Assembly (NCBI RefSeq): GCF_002811475.1
Contig: NZ_NPDL01000006.1
Location: 62,001-126,000 of the forward strand
Direction of reading: 5' to 3'
Length of the DNA stretch: 64,000 bases
DNA from: Leptospira hartskeerlii
GTDB lineage: Bacteria; Spirochaetota; Leptospiria; Leptospirales; Leptospiraceae
This document shows, one piece after another, positions 37,937 through 46,692 of the stretch (positions are counted from its first letter, which is position 1; every line of letters begins with the position of its first letter). Made by a program: the position numbers and the translations under genes. The notes under the pieces are model-generated. The model saw nothing but the letters and a program-made list of their open reading frames with translations, was not told the origin of the DNA and did not search any database.

Positions 37937-38554
37937 ATGAGTTTTGAAAATGCTATTGGGTACATGGAAACGGCGATCTTCGTGATCATGGCGATCGCGA
38001 GTGTTCTTGCAGTGGCCGTTGTAGTAGAAAGAGCGATCATATTCATTAAAAATACGAAAGATTCCTCCTTCGTATTGCCTGAAATCATCCAAACCGCAAG
38101 AAAGGGAGATCTTTCCGGAGCTCCCAAATTTTCAGAAAATTATCCAGAGAATGTTTACGCAAGATTCGCGGACTTCTCCTCCGAACATTCGAAAGGTGGA
38201 AAAGAAAGCCTAGGCGAATTAATGGAAGGAAAGATGATCGGAGAAAGAGTCGGCTTCGAGACAAGACTTTCTATCCTAAACACACTCGGGAACAATGCTC
38301 CATTTATCGGACTATTAGGAACAGTATTCGGAGTAATCAGCGCATTCTATAAATTAGGAACTTTGGGGAATGCGGCCGGAGAAGTGGTTATGAGAACCAT
38401 TTCACAAGCTCTACTCGCAACTGCTGTCGGTCTTGCTGTCGCAATTCCTGTGGTAATGGCGAATAACTATTTCACCAGAAAATTGAAAATCATCCAATCC
38501 AATCTGGAAATTCTTTCCAAAGAATTTTTAGCAAGCCTGTCTCGGAAAGGTTAA
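37937..38554 (+). CDS. exbB: ExbB/TolQ-family proton channel protein (TonB system)
   Basis: This 205-residue protein has three membrane segments. The first spans about 12-35, and the conserved pair is NNAPFIGLLGTVFGVISAF and SQALLATAVGLAVAIPVVMAN, holding the small and polar residues that line the proton path around ExbD. The ribosome site GAAGGAAC is well placed. It is the first of an exbB-exbD-tonB trio with spacers of 27 and 9 bases, directly after the TonB receptor and a cysteine-rich lipoprotein, and is presumably dedicated to that receptor. Confidence 0.94.
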   Translation: MSFENAIGYMETAIFVIMAIASVLAVAVVVERAIIFIKNTKDSSFVLPEIIQTARKGDLSGAPKFSENYPENVYARFADFSSEHSKGGKESLGELMEGKMIGERVGFETRLSILNTLGNNAPFIGLLGTVFGVISAFYKLGTLGNAAGEVVMRTISQALLATAVGLAVAIPVVMANNYFTRKLKIIQSNLEILSKEFLASLSRKG

Positions 38555-38581
38555 ACCGAGGATTTCTAGAAAGGAGAATTT

Positions 38582-38986
38582 ATGGCAGGTCAAAGTTCTT
38601 CCGGCGACGGAGAAGAAATCGGCAGTATTAATATTACTCCGATGGTGGACGTTATCTTAGTTCTTTTGGTGATCTTTATGGTTACCGCGAACTTCTTAAA
38701 AAAAGAATCCATCAATATCAATCTTCCTAAAGCGGATGCAGTGGATGCGAATCTAGCTAAAACCGTTCAGGTGGCGTTATCTAAAGACGGAAAAATTTTC
38801 TTAGAAGGGAATGAAACAGATTTCCCAAGACTCGAAGCTCAATTACAACGAGAAGCCAAAATCCGTCCTAATATGAGGATCACGTTATCCGCTGATTCTT
38901 CCCTTCCTTATGGAAAAATAGCTGAGACTATGGGAAAGATCAAAAAGGCTGGCGTGCACCAAATCGCATTATCCGTTAAGAGGTGA
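38582..38986 (+). CDS. exbD: ExbD-family protein (TonB system)
   Basis: This 134-residue protein has a short cytoplasmic start, then SINITPMVDVILVLLVIFMV with the proton-carrying Asp at about residue 23, and a periplasmic domain with the phrase SADSSLPYGKIAETMGKIKKAGVHQIAL typical of ExbD, quoted in part: LPYGKIAETM. A strong ribosome site AAAGGAG precedes it. It should form the ExbB5D2 motor with its neighbour and pull on TonB. Confidence 0.94.
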   Translation: MAGQSSSGDGEEIGSINITPMVDVILVLLVIFMVTANFLKKESININLPKADAVDANLAKTVQVALSKDGKIFLEGNETDFPRLEAQLQREAKIRPNMRITLSADSSLPYGKIAETMGKIKKAGVHQIALSVKR

Positions 38987-38995
38987 TCCGGAGAA

Positions 38996-39652
38996 ATGAA
39001 CCCTACTCTGGAAAAAGTAAAGACTGACGTAATCCAAAAACTCAAAGAACTTTCTCTTTGGGAGATTTGTGTTTACGGATCGCTTGCTTTTCACCTATTC
39101 CTGTTCTTAACTTACTACTATATCACTCACAAAGAAAAGGAATTCGTAGATTCCGAACAATTGGAGATGAATGTAGAAGTAGATATCCAAGATATTCCTC
39201 CTGAATTGATCGGAGGAGAAACTTCTCCAACTCATAAAGATCCAAACGAATGGGTAGAAGGTTCGAATGAAGAAGGAAAAGATCCAGACCCAAATGAGAT
39301 CAAAGAGAATGAGATTAGCGGAGAAGGTACCGACAAAGACGGATTCTTATTCGCTTTTTATGGAGACAAGGCCCCTACCCCAATCATCGATTTTTCTTTA
39401 AGAGATTATTTTCCTGAGAATGCTCGCGCACAAGGTATCTCCGATGCAATGATCTACTTGGAAGTACAAGTAGACGAGAAGGGAAATCTGATCAATGCAA
39501 AGGTGATCAAGTCTTCTATTCGTGGATACGGTTTCGAAGAAGCGGCAGTCAAAGTAATTCGATTGGCTCGTTGGAGTCCCGGTTATGCCAAAGGAAGACC
39601 GACTCGTATGAATCATAGAGTGCCTGTCCATTTCGAACTGGACGATAATTGA
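38996..39652 (+). CDS. tonB: TonB-family energy transducer
   Basis: This 218-residue protein has one N-terminal membrane helix (YGSLAFHLFLFLTYYYIT, about 29-46). An acidic Glu/Asp/Asn-rich periplasmic spacer (NEWVEGSNEEGKDPDPNE) stands in place of the common Pro-Lys spacer. The C-terminal TonB domain has GNLINAKVIKSS, GFEEAAVKVIRLARWSPG and RMNHRVPVHFEL. It passes force from ExbB/ExbD to the TonB box of the receptor. It ends the operon, followed by an AT-rich hairpin at 39674-39709. Confidence 0.93.
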   Translation: MNPTLEKVKTDVIQKLKELSLWEICVYGSLAFHLFLFLTYYYITHKEKEFVDSEQLEMNVEVDIQDIPPELIGGETSPTHKDPNEWVEGSNEEGKDPDPNEIKENEISGEGTDKDGFLFAFYGDKAPTPIIDFSLRDYFPENARAQGISDAMIYLEVQVDEKGNLINAKVIKSSIRGYGFEEAAVKVIRLARWSPGYAKGRPTRMNHRVPVHFELDDN

Positions 39653-39673
39653 TCCTGACGTTTTAAACAGCCT

Positions 39674-39709
39674 AAATATTTCCATATTTTACACACCGGA
39701 AATATTTTT
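39674..39709 (+). terminator. AT-rich terminator after tonB
   Basis: AAATATTTCC and GGAAATATTT form a 10-bp stem with a 14-base loop, and a run of five T begins in the last bases of the arm. It sits 22 bases after the tonB stop. Confidence 0.68.
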
Positions 39710-39796
39710 CTGAATAAGATTCCTTCTATATTCAAGACTAAATTTTAAGAATATAGCTGCGGTTTTATCCTTAGTTTTCGTCCATTGTAACTATAG

Positions 39797-40375
39797 ATGG
39801 AATCCGGGGCTTGGAAATTTTTTTTGACCGGCGTAATCACCAGTCTGATTATCGTGTTCTTCTTTTCTCATTCCAATCCGAGAATGATCCAAGCGGAGAA
39901 GGATGTTCCTGAAGAAACCTTAATTCTCGCAGAAAAACAAGAGAATGTTTCCTTAAAATCCGTATTCTCAGGCAAACAAAGCTTCTTATACTTTGGATTT
40001 TTAGATTCTTCCAAAAACAATTTGGATGAAGTGAAAAAGTTCCTGGATTGGTTTGATAAATCGGCACCAGGAGATTCTCAATTTGTATTCATCAGTTTAA
40101 CTCCGGAAAAAGACACATACAAAGATCTAAAAGATAAATTCGGCAAACTGAGTGAAAAGATAGTTTTACTTAAACCTGCAAGCTCAAGTGCGGCATTGGA
40201 ACTTGCTAGAGCGTTCGGGATCCAAGCATATATCCACCCGGAAAGTGGAAATATGAAATACAAGACAGCACTAATTTGGGTAGATGATTCTCCAAGGATC
40301 AAAGGGATCTTTCCTGAAATTCCGGAAAAACCGGATTCAATAGATCTGCCTTCCCTCCTCGTCCGAGCAAAATAA
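39797..40375 (+). CDS. SCO1/SenC-like thioredoxin-fold protein lacking metal ligands
   Basis: This 192-residue protein has an N-terminal membrane anchor (FFLTGVITSLIIVFFF) and a thioredoxin-fold domain. SFLYFGFLDSSKNN aligns with the SCO copper motif FGFTxCPxxC, but both Cys are replaced (Ser and Asn). The phrase FVFISLTPEKDTYKDLKDKFG matches the SCO strand-helix region. The late SCO His seems to be Lys in KYKTALIWVDD. It therefore cannot bind copper as SCO1 does and may be a structural or chaperone relative. The SCO relation is by pattern only. It follows the TonB operon after 144 bases. Confidence 0.6.
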   Translation: MESGAWKFFLTGVITSLIIVFFFSHSNPRMIQAEKDVPEETLILAEKQENVSLKSVFSGKQSFLYFGFLDSSKNNLDEVKKFLDWFDKSAPGDSQFVFISLTPEKDTYKDLKDKFGKLSEKIVLLKPASSSAALELARAFGIQAYIHPESGNMKYKTALIWVDDSPRIKGIFPEIPEKPDSIDLPSLLVRAK

Positions 40376-40418
40376 GTTCCCTAAAACCCTTTTAAAATAC
40401 AACTTATAGTAAATTATT

Positions 40419-40447
40419 TTCCAAAAATTGGAATATTATAGATTCCA
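40419..40447 (+). promoter_or_regulatory. Overlapping alternative inverted repeats
   Basis: TTCCAA/TTGGAA (40419-40433) and TGGAAT/ATTCCA (40429-40447) share the TGGAA segment, so the two hairpins exclude each other. They lie between the SCO-like gene and the following secreted-protein gene. Both are short and AT-rich, so their meaning is uncertain. Confidence 0.3.
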
Positions 40448-40534
40448 TTTAGAAAGGAAAATTCTTGAAAAAGGTCCCGGATTAGAAGTAAAGTGGAAAG
40501 CCGCGTTAACAAATTGTTTCCGGAGTTATTCCAA

Positions 40535-40987
40535 ATGCAAAAACGTTTCGTATCGATCCTATTCGTACTGATCCTATTATTCTTCTCACCAATTTCCGCA
40601 TTAACACCGCCACCCAGTCTGGAATCTCAGGTGAATTCCTCTAACTTTATCGCTTTGGCAAAACTTTCCAATGTGAAAGAAAGTAAGATCTCTTCTAACT
40701 CGATCTCCGTAACAGCGAGTGTGGAAATACTAAAATCATTAAAGGGCGGGAAGGAACTCCCACAAAAGTTTGATATCGCCTTTTTAATATTCCCTGAACT
40801 ATTCGGAAAATGGCTTAAGGCAGCTCCTCAAGAAGGAGAATATATACTTTTTTTAATTAAGAAAAAAGTAAAGGACAGCAAAGGTGTTGAATCGGAAGTG
40901 ATCGGCCTATACGAGCCTCATCCTTACGCATTCAGAGAATACAACAAACAACTAGAAGAAAATATTTTATCTCTAATCAAGAACTAA
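40535..40987 (+). CDS. Secreted protein of unknown function upstream of papain-like protease
   Basis: I start at ATG 40535 (150 residues) because GGAG lies nine bases upstream and it gives a clean signal peptide (MQKRFVSILFVLILLFFSPISALT); a GTG at 40493 would place the signal after 14 odd residues. The mature protein has beta-like strands (FIALAKLSNVKESK, SISVTASVEILKSLKGG, YILFLIKKKVKDSKG), recalling small exported domains of unknown function that report on metal or protease inhibitors, though no family is certain. It precedes the papain-like protease by 11 bases, so it could be its inhibitor or partner; this is speculation from position. Confidence 0.68.
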   Translation: MQKRFVSILFVLILLFFSPISALTPPPSLESQVNSSNFIALAKLSNVKESKISSNSISVTASVEILKSLKGGKELPQKFDIAFLIFPELFGKWLKAAPQEGEYILFLIKKKVKDSKGVESEVIGLYEPHPYAFREYNKQLEENILSLIKN

Positions 40988-40998
40988 AGGACGAATAG

Positions 40999-43398
40999 AT
41001 GAAACTGAATTTACGTTTATTATCCGCTTTATTACTTTTACTCTCCGCTGGCAGCCTATTCTCCCAAACAACTCCCGGCCTGGGGATGAAACAAGAACCG
41101 GCTGAACTTTTGGCTTCTTTGAAAGAAGCAAACCCAAATCGGATCTCGCATAGGGGACTTTCTTCTTCTGTGGATCTGTCCCAGTACATGCCTCCTGTGG
41201 GAGATCAAGGACAACAGAGTTCTTGTGTAGCCTGGTCTACCGCTTATGCTACCAAGTCTTTTCAGGAATATATGGAAAGAAAAGACAGAGGTTGGAAATT
41301 AAGCGACTCTTCCGGAAGTCCAAACTATTCCAATATCTTCTCGCCTGCATTCATCTATAACCAGATCAATGGAGGAAGGGACAATGGTTCTTTAATCTCT
41401 GATGCAATGCGTATAGTCGTAGAAAAAGGAGCGGCTCCTTGGTCTTCTATGCCTTATAATGAAAGAGATTATCTGGCTCGCCCTCCCCAAGATGCTTTTA
41501 ATACTGCTTCTTCTTATAAAGCAAAAGAGTTTTTAAGGATCAGGCAAACGGATCCAAACGAACTAAAAAATCAACTTGCTCTCGGAAGACCAGTCGTTGC
41601 CGGAATTATAGTTTACGAAAACTTTATGAACTTAAAAGGAAAAGAAGTTTATAAAGAAGGAGTCGGAAAAACCTACGGAGGACACGCAATTGCAATCGTA
41701 GGTTACGACGATTCCAAAGGTGCATTCAAGTTTATCAACTCTTGGTCTACTCAATGGGGAGATAATGGTTACGGTTATATTGATTACAGATGGTTCACCA
41801 AGGTTTGCCAATCCGCTTTCGTTCTTGTGGACGATGTTGCTCCTACAACTACCACGAATACAACCACTACTACACCTGCTACAGATGTAAAACCGGTTCC
41901 TCCTGAAAAAGTAAAACCAACCCCTCCGAAAGAAATTGCTGCTACCCAAGGTTCTTATTCTGATAAGGTTATTCTAACTTGGGCATCCGTTCCAGTCGCG
42001 ATCGGATACGAGATCCACAGAAAGGGTCCGGGAGATTCTTCTTTTTCTAAGGTTGGGCTTTCTCAGACGAATGGATTTACAGACGACGGCATCCAAAAGG
42101 ATATCGCTTACTCTTATAAAGTTGCGACTCTAACTGACACTGATTCTTCCGATCTATCCGATGGAGAGGCAATCGGTTATGCAAAAACGGAAGAAGCAAA
42201 GGCTCCTCCTAAAGTTGTGGGAGTCAAAGCAAGCCAAGGTCAATATCCGAACAAAATTGATCTAGCTTGGGAGCCAATTAGCGGCGTTTCCGATTACTAC
42301 GTTTATAAGTGGAACTCCAACCAGAAAAAATATCTCTCTGTTGGAAGAGTTAAGAATGCGAACTACACTGATAACGCTGCTGCTAAGAACGGAGTAACCG
42401 AGTTCTATGTAATCGCTGCCATTAGCAACGGTAAAACGGGAGACGCTTCCGACGCAGCTTCCGGATTTACGATGAAGTCAGAGGCGAAACCTCCGAAACC
42501 TTTTGGGCTTACCGCTACAAAAGGATTATATAATAGTAAAATAGAAGTGCAATGGCAGAAAGTTTCAGGCGCATCTAAATATCTGGTCTATCGTTATGAT
42601 GTGAGCGGATTATTCGGAGGAGGCGCTTGGTCCAAGGTTGGAGAAGAAGCAAAGGAGGCATTCATTGACGAAAAGCTGAATGGCCAGTATGCATTCTATG
42701 CTGTTGCAGCGGTGAATAAGGACGGACAATCCGGGCCATTCTCCGATTACGCTTACGGATACATAGATCCAAACAAACATAGAGCTGCAAAACTTCCAAC
42801 CCCTACGAATCTCAAAGGTGCGCTCGATCCGAAAACGGGGAAAATTTCCTTAAAATGGGACTCTGTAAAAGGAGCCAACGAATACTATGTGTATCGTAAA
42901 AAAAGAGGAGCTTCTTCTTGGGATTTTGTTTCAGGAACCAATGAAAAGACTACGAACTTTACTGCAGATATTCCTGAAAAAGAGATTTTGTATCTATATT
43001 CGGTAACTTCTAAAACAGATTTGGGAGGAGAAAGTGATAAGGGCACTCCAGTCTCCGCGGTTCTTTCCCAAGCAAAACCTGCAAAGGTAATGCGTTCCTT
43101 CGGTGGAGATTCTAGTTTAGAAAAATTTAAAGGACCTTGGACTGCTATGTCTTGGGACGGTTCCAAGGGCGTGAACCAAGTTCTCCTCGAAATCGAAAGC
43201 CAGGATAATGTGAACTACGTCGTGAAGTTCAATAAGCAGAAAATTTTCGAAGGAAGATACGTGGAGAATAGCCCGATCATCGACAAAGAAGGTAAGTTCC
43301 GAATTGAGATCGAGAACGCTGGAGATGCTCTACAGGTAACTTTGAAAGACAATGGGATTATCAACCAGAAGGCGACTTTGAACTTCTTGAAAGAGTAA
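40999..43398 (+). CDS. Secreted papain-like (C1) cysteine protease with Fn3 repeats
   Basis: This 799-residue protein has a signal peptide (MKLNLRLLSALLLLLSAGSLFS). The C1 peptidase domain has YMPPVGDQGQQSSCVAWS with nucleophile Cys76, GGHAIAIVGYDD with His near 230, and FINSWSTQWG with Asn near 247, so the catalytic triad is complete. After a Thr-rich linker (TTTTNTTTTTP) come about four fibronectin type III-like repeats, each with the pattern of KPxPP...I.L.W...GA..Y.VYR (for example KISLKWDSVKGANEYYVYR). The C-terminal domain (about 690-799) is beta-rich. It is probably a secreted protease binding a surface or host target. A strong hairpin follows. Confidence 0.93.
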   Translation: MKLNLRLLSALLLLLSAGSLFSQTTPGLGMKQEPAELLASLKEANPNRISHRGLSSSVDLSQYMPPVGDQGQQSSCVAWSTAYATKSFQEYMERKDRGWKLSDSSGSPNYSNIFSPAFIYNQINGGRDNGSLISDAMRIVVEKGAAPWSSMPYNERDYLARPPQDAFNTASSYKAKEFLRIRQTDPNELKNQLALGRPVVAGIIVYENFMNLKGKEVYKEGVGKTYGGHAIAIVGYDDSKGAFKFINSWSTQWGDNGYGYIDYRWFTKVCQSAFVLVDDVAPTTTTNTTTTTPATDVKPVPPEKVKPTPPKEIAATQGSYSDKVILTWASVPVAIGYEIHRKGPGDSSFSKVGLSQTNGFTDDGIQKDIAYSYKVATLTDTDSSDLSDGEAIGYAKTEEAKAPPKVVGVKASQGQYPNKIDLAWEPISGVSDYYVYKWNSNQKKYLSVGRVKNANYTDNAAAKNGVTEFYVIAAISNGKTGDASDAASGFTMKSEAKPPKPFGLTATKGLYNSKIEVQWQKVSGASKYLVYRYDVSGLFGGGAWSKVGEEAKEAFIDEKLNGQYAFYAVAAVNKDGQSGPFSDYAYGYIDPNKHRAAKLPTPTNLKGALDPKTGKISLKWDSVKGANEYYVYRKKRGASSWDFVSGTNEKTTNFTADIPEKEILYLYSVTSKTDLGGESDKGTPVSAVLSQAKPAKVMRSFGGDSSLEKFKGPWTAMSWDGSKGVNQVLLEIESQDNVNYVVKFNKQKIFEGRYVENSPIIDKEGKFRIEIENAGDALQVTLKDNGIINQKATLNFLKE

Positions 43399-43411
43399 AG
43401 AAGATTGTGAT

Positions 43412-43433
43412 GCGTGTAGGAACTCCTACACGC
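43412..43433. terminator. Hairpin terminator between convergent genes
   Basis: GCGTGTAGG and CCTACACGC form a perfect 9-bp stem with an AACT loop, in the 40-base gap between the convergent protease and EAL-protein genes. The T-run is weak on both sides, so it may stop transcription in either direction only partly. Confidence 0.62.
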
Positions 43434-43438
43434 CGACT

Positions 43439-44812
43439 TTAAAACAGATCTACTTCTTTAGCTAGAACGAAAATATTGCCGACTTCTTTCAGTCTTTGAG
43501 TCAGTTCGGGAGAACTTAACACCTTAGTGACCGCAGTTTCCGGAAGTTTTTGCATTTCTTTAAAACGTTCCTGATAATCTTGGATCCAGATCTTTCTACA
43601 GAATAGATTGGCTTGGAAATAATACACTTGGTGGGTAATTAAAAAGTTCAAGGAATCAATATCTTCCAATGCTTCCGCAGTGATGATCGCTTCCCTGTTA
43701 TCTGAAAGTCTTCTGCAATAATCTATAAATGCAAGGTTATCCAAAAATTTAGTTAAGTCTTGGTCTGCTTTGAATTTGAAACTGATAGGATCCAATTTAA
43801 ATTCTTTGATCATCTCTCCTAGATCCAAAACGACTTGGTGACTTTGGCTCTTTACTCCGAAGTCATCCGCAGCAAAACTGATCCCGAAATTCCAGAATCT
43901 TCTACAAACGGATTTGAGAGTCGCCTCTCCTTCTTCATAAGGTTTTTCGATCAATTCCATACGAACGTTTTGAGGATTCAGGTTTTGTTTCAGAAGTAAT
44001 TCATGAAAACGTGTGACCTTCTCGTCCGTATCGAATGTATCTATTAGAGTCTGAGGAGAAATATTAAATTTCAGAAGTCCAGGCGAACCATTGCAAGACA
44101 TGATCAACTTCTCTAGGATCAGAAGTTCTATTCTATTCAGATCTTGGTCATGAGGAATGTCTCGGATTAGATCGGCGTAGCCTGCGTATGCCTCCCCACC
44201 TACGAAAACTTCCCCACCTTTCATGGAGAATGTATGGTCCCTATGATTGTAATGAATGATCGGTTGGATGACCGCATCTGCACGTTCGCTCGCGAAGTAA
44301 TCGTTTACACGATTCAGATAAGTCCAACTCCAACGAACTAGATTGTCCTTCAGGTTTTTTAAAGAAGAAGTTTCCAGCTCTCTGAAGATCTCTTCTACAT
44401 AGGAAATAAAATTACACTGAGTCCTTCCAATTCCGAAATCGAAATTAAAAGTTCCGGTACGAATTACTTGATCGTGAAATCTTCCCATCGCAGCATCAAA
44501 ATTAGCAAGACTGATTGGTCCTGTACTATCTAGAGGAGCCACGCCGATCAGAAGATTCTTTTTATCACCGTAGGCATAATAACGAAATAATTCACGATGA
44601 GAAGGTTCTATGTCCGAGATCCTTTGAGGGATCAATTGTATGAATTCTACTAGAGAAACTGTGGAAATATTTTGAAATCTAAGGAGGAAGATTGGCTTTC
44701 CTCGATTTTCATTGATGAATACTGTCTTAAACTGTTCCAGATCCCCCATATCGAAGGATCTTAATTTTAAGTTATAAGCATCGGTCATTTCGTTTGCGAC
44801 ATTAATCGGCAT
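43439..44812 (-). CDS. Divergent EAL-domain protein
   Basis: The C-terminal half of this 457-residue protein follows the EAL fold: GEVFVGGEAYAGY in the place of the EAL motif (reading EAY), LLKFNISPQTL for NxS, VRMELIEKP for the second Glu, FAADDFG for the DDFG loop, FKFKAD for the Lys strand, AEALED for the last Glu loop and YFQANLFCRKI at the end. Most catalytic acidic residues seem to be kept, so c-di-GMP hydrolysis or binding is possible. The N-terminal 200 residues are not clearly GGDEF and unknown to me. It lies 54 bases downstream of the UDP-sugar pyrophosphorylase gene on the same strand. Confidence 0.7.
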   Translation of the reverse strand: MPINVANEMTDAYNLKLRSFDMGDLEQFKTVFINENRGKPIFLLRFQNISTVSLVEFIQLIPQRISDIEPSHRELFRYYAYGDKKNLLIGVAPLDSTGPISLANFDAAMGRFHDQVIRTGTFNFDFGIGRTQCNFISYVEEIFRELETSSLKNLKDNLVRWSWTYLNRVNDYFASERADAVIQPIIHYNHRDHTFSMKGGEVFVGGEAYAGYADLIRDIPHDQDLNRIELLILEKLIMSCNGSPGLLKFNISPQTLIDTFDTDEKVTRFHELLLKQNLNPQNVRMELIEKPYEEGEATLKSVCRRFWNFGISFAADDFGVKSQSHQVVLDLGEMIKEFKLDPISFKFKADQDLTKFLDNLAFIDYCRRLSDNREAIITAEALEDIDSLNFLITHQVYYFQANLFCRKIWIQDYQERFKEMQKLPETAVTKVLSSPELTQRLKEVGNIFVLAKEVDLF

Positions 44813-44866
44813 AGGGTGGACTTACTACTCGCAAGCCCGTGGACTGGATTTTAAACGACTGTTGTT

Positions 44867-46297
44867 TTATGTAAAGCGGAAACGTAAACTATCGTTCGAG
44901 ATTCGGTCCACACCTAATTCGGACAATTTTCTTTGTCCTGGTCCGGGATTTACTAATATAACATCTCCTTCTAGAATTACTTTCTTATCAAACAAAATAT
45001 CTCCTTCTACTTTCAAGGAGGTGCAGCGCACTAAAGAAGGAATAGCTTTTATGCGATCGGAAAAATCTCTTACTTTTTTATAATAAGTTTCATCTAAGGA
45101 AACAACTAACTCTCCGAGACCTGCCTTCTTTCTTTCTTCCGACATAGTCACAGAGAAATCTGGATTCAGAGAATACGCGTCAGAACGTCGGACTAGATAA
45201 TCTTCACATTTTTTTACCGGAGCAAAACGATCTCTTGGAATGATGAGACCTTTTGTGTTGGAGAAGTTTTGGATGGCCGATCCCATTGCAGTCTCTAACT
45301 GTAGGACTTCCCTCCCTTCTACCTTTTTCGGGTTCACGATCAAAGATAGTTTGAATGAGCCCGCGAGTAATTTTTCTTTTAAGACATCCAATCTTATCCA
45401 AAGATTATTAGTGGAGAATGTTCTAAATTTACCCAAACCTTCAAACTCATGCATATGATCAGAAGGCACCTGAGCAGTTTCTAATAACTGTAAGTTTTTC
45501 TTTTCTCCGCCGACTACCCTTCTGAAAATCGCTCCACCTTTTTTGTCAGCGAGAGTTTTAGGAGTCATCTCCATGCAGAAGTCCAGATTTTCTTTCAGAA
45601 TATATTCTAATATTCCTGGATGAACCGTCGCACCTAAATTATCTCCGTTAGAAACGAACGCTACCTTATATCCATTTTCTAAAAGTCGATCGAGGAGTCC
45701 TGTTTCCAATAGAGTAAACCAGATATCTCCGTGGCCCGGGGGACACCATTCTTCCGAATTACCTTTGGAGATTTCCAAAGGTTTCAACTCAGGAACGACT
45801 AACCTCGGCACTTTATGTTGTAAGAAACTTGTAGGATAATTTTGAGAGAATTTGATCTTCTTAAGTTCTTCCTGGCTTTCTTCCTGGGTGCTGAAACTAT
45901 CCATCAGGATCAAAGGAACTTCCAAATTATATTTTTGTCGGATGTATTCGATTTGCCTGCAAACCACTTCTAAGAAGCTCATTCCATCCTTGATCTCTAT
46001 TAAGGATTTTGGTCCGGAAAGCCCCATGCTGGTCCCAAGACCTCCGTTCAATTTGATCACGACTAATTCTTTTAAGAATTTAGGATCACCTGAATATTCT
46101 GATTCGATTTTTTCTAAGGAGATCTCGTCTTTATTCGGGTCCAGGTCCCCAACTTCTTCCCATTTTACGATCCCCGTTTCACCGTTGCGGACTTCTTGGA
46201 TCTTGGAAATAAAATCGGATACGAACTCTTGAGAGAGTCCTTCGCTCAACATTTTTTCTCTGACTAATTTTTCAGATTCAGCAATCATCGAATCCAT
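44867..46297 (-). CDS. UTP--glucose-1-phosphate uridylyltransferase (UDPGP family)
   Basis: This 476-residue enzyme belongs to the eukaryote-type UDP-glucose pyrophosphorylase family. Motifs are VVIKLNGGLGTSMGLSGPKS (nucleotide-binding loop), PLILMDSFST, WCPPGHGDIW, VAFVSNGDNLGATV and FSTNNLWI. A C-terminal beta-helix region follows (LKVEGDILFDKKVILEGDVIL). It makes UDP-glucose from UTP and glucose-1-phosphate for surface glycans. It overlaps the upstream secreted-protein gene by 13 bases. UDP-GlcNAc/GalNAc activity cannot be excluded but the motif spelling fits UDP-glucose best. Confidence 0.92.
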   Translation of the reverse strand: MDSMIAESEKLVREKMLSEGLSQEFVSDFISKIQEVRNGETGIVKWEEVGDLDPNKDEISLEKIESEYSGDPKFLKELVVIKLNGGLGTSMGLSGPKSLIEIKDGMSFLEVVCRQIEYIRQKYNLEVPLILMDSFSTQEESQEELKKIKFSQNYPTSFLQHKVPRLVVPELKPLEISKGNSEEWCPPGHGDIWFTLLETGLLDRLLENGYKVAFVSNGDNLGATVHPGILEYILKENLDFCMEMTPKTLADKKGGAIFRRVVGGEKKNLQLLETAQVPSDHMHEFEGLGKFRTFSTNNLWIRLDVLKEKLLAGSFKLSLIVNPKKVEGREVLQLETAMGSAIQNFSNTKGLIIPRDRFAPVKKCEDYLVRRSDAYSLNPDFSVTMSEERKKAGLGELVVSLDETYYKKVRDFSDRIKAIPSLVRCTSLKVEGDILFDKKVILEGDVILVNPGPGQRKLSELGVDRISNDSLRFRFT

Positions 46298-46692
46298 CTG
46301 ATAATTCCTTTCGCATCGTACATTTCATCGAACTCGCCCAATTCAATCGCATATTTTTCGTCTTTGGAAGAAGGGTCATAGATCAGTTTTAGTTTTACTT
46401 CTCTTCCGCTATCGTCTTTTTTTACAGGCTTCTCATTCTGCTCCACATATAGGGGAAGGAATACGGAATAAGAATAGATATACACCGATTTTTTGGAGTT
46501 TTTCCTATAATACAAAACGCCTTTTTCTGCAAGATCTCTTTTTAGGATTTTTGTATAAGGTACCGGAAAAGTTTTATTCCAAGTGGCAAGAAGTGTCTTG
46601 TCCATCTCGGAATGTTTAGGCACCTCCGAATACAAATTCGTTACGGAAAAAAGAAAAATGCCCAATACCAAGAAACGAAAGATAGCCTTCAT
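46285..46692 (-). CDS. Small secreted protein of unknown function
   Basis: This 135-residue protein has a signal peptide (MKAIFRFLVLGIFLFSVTNLYSEV). The mature part has alternating charged strands (VLYYRKNSKKSVYIYSYSVFLPLYV, KLKLIYDPSSKDEKY) and ends IIRWIR. There are no Cys and no motif I recognise. Its start meets the stop of the FlgO-like gene at the shared A (46692), and its own stop lies within the start of the pyrophosphorylase gene, so all three are coupled. An envelope role near the FlgO-like lipoprotein is a guess. Confidence 0.62.
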   Translation of the reverse strand: MKAIFRFLVLGIFLFSVTNLYSEVPKHSEMDKTLLATWNKTFPVPYTKILKRDLAEKGVLYYRKNSKKSVYIYSYSVFLPLYVEQNEKPVKKDDSGREVKLKLIYDPSSKDEKYAIELGEFDEMYDAKGIIRWIR

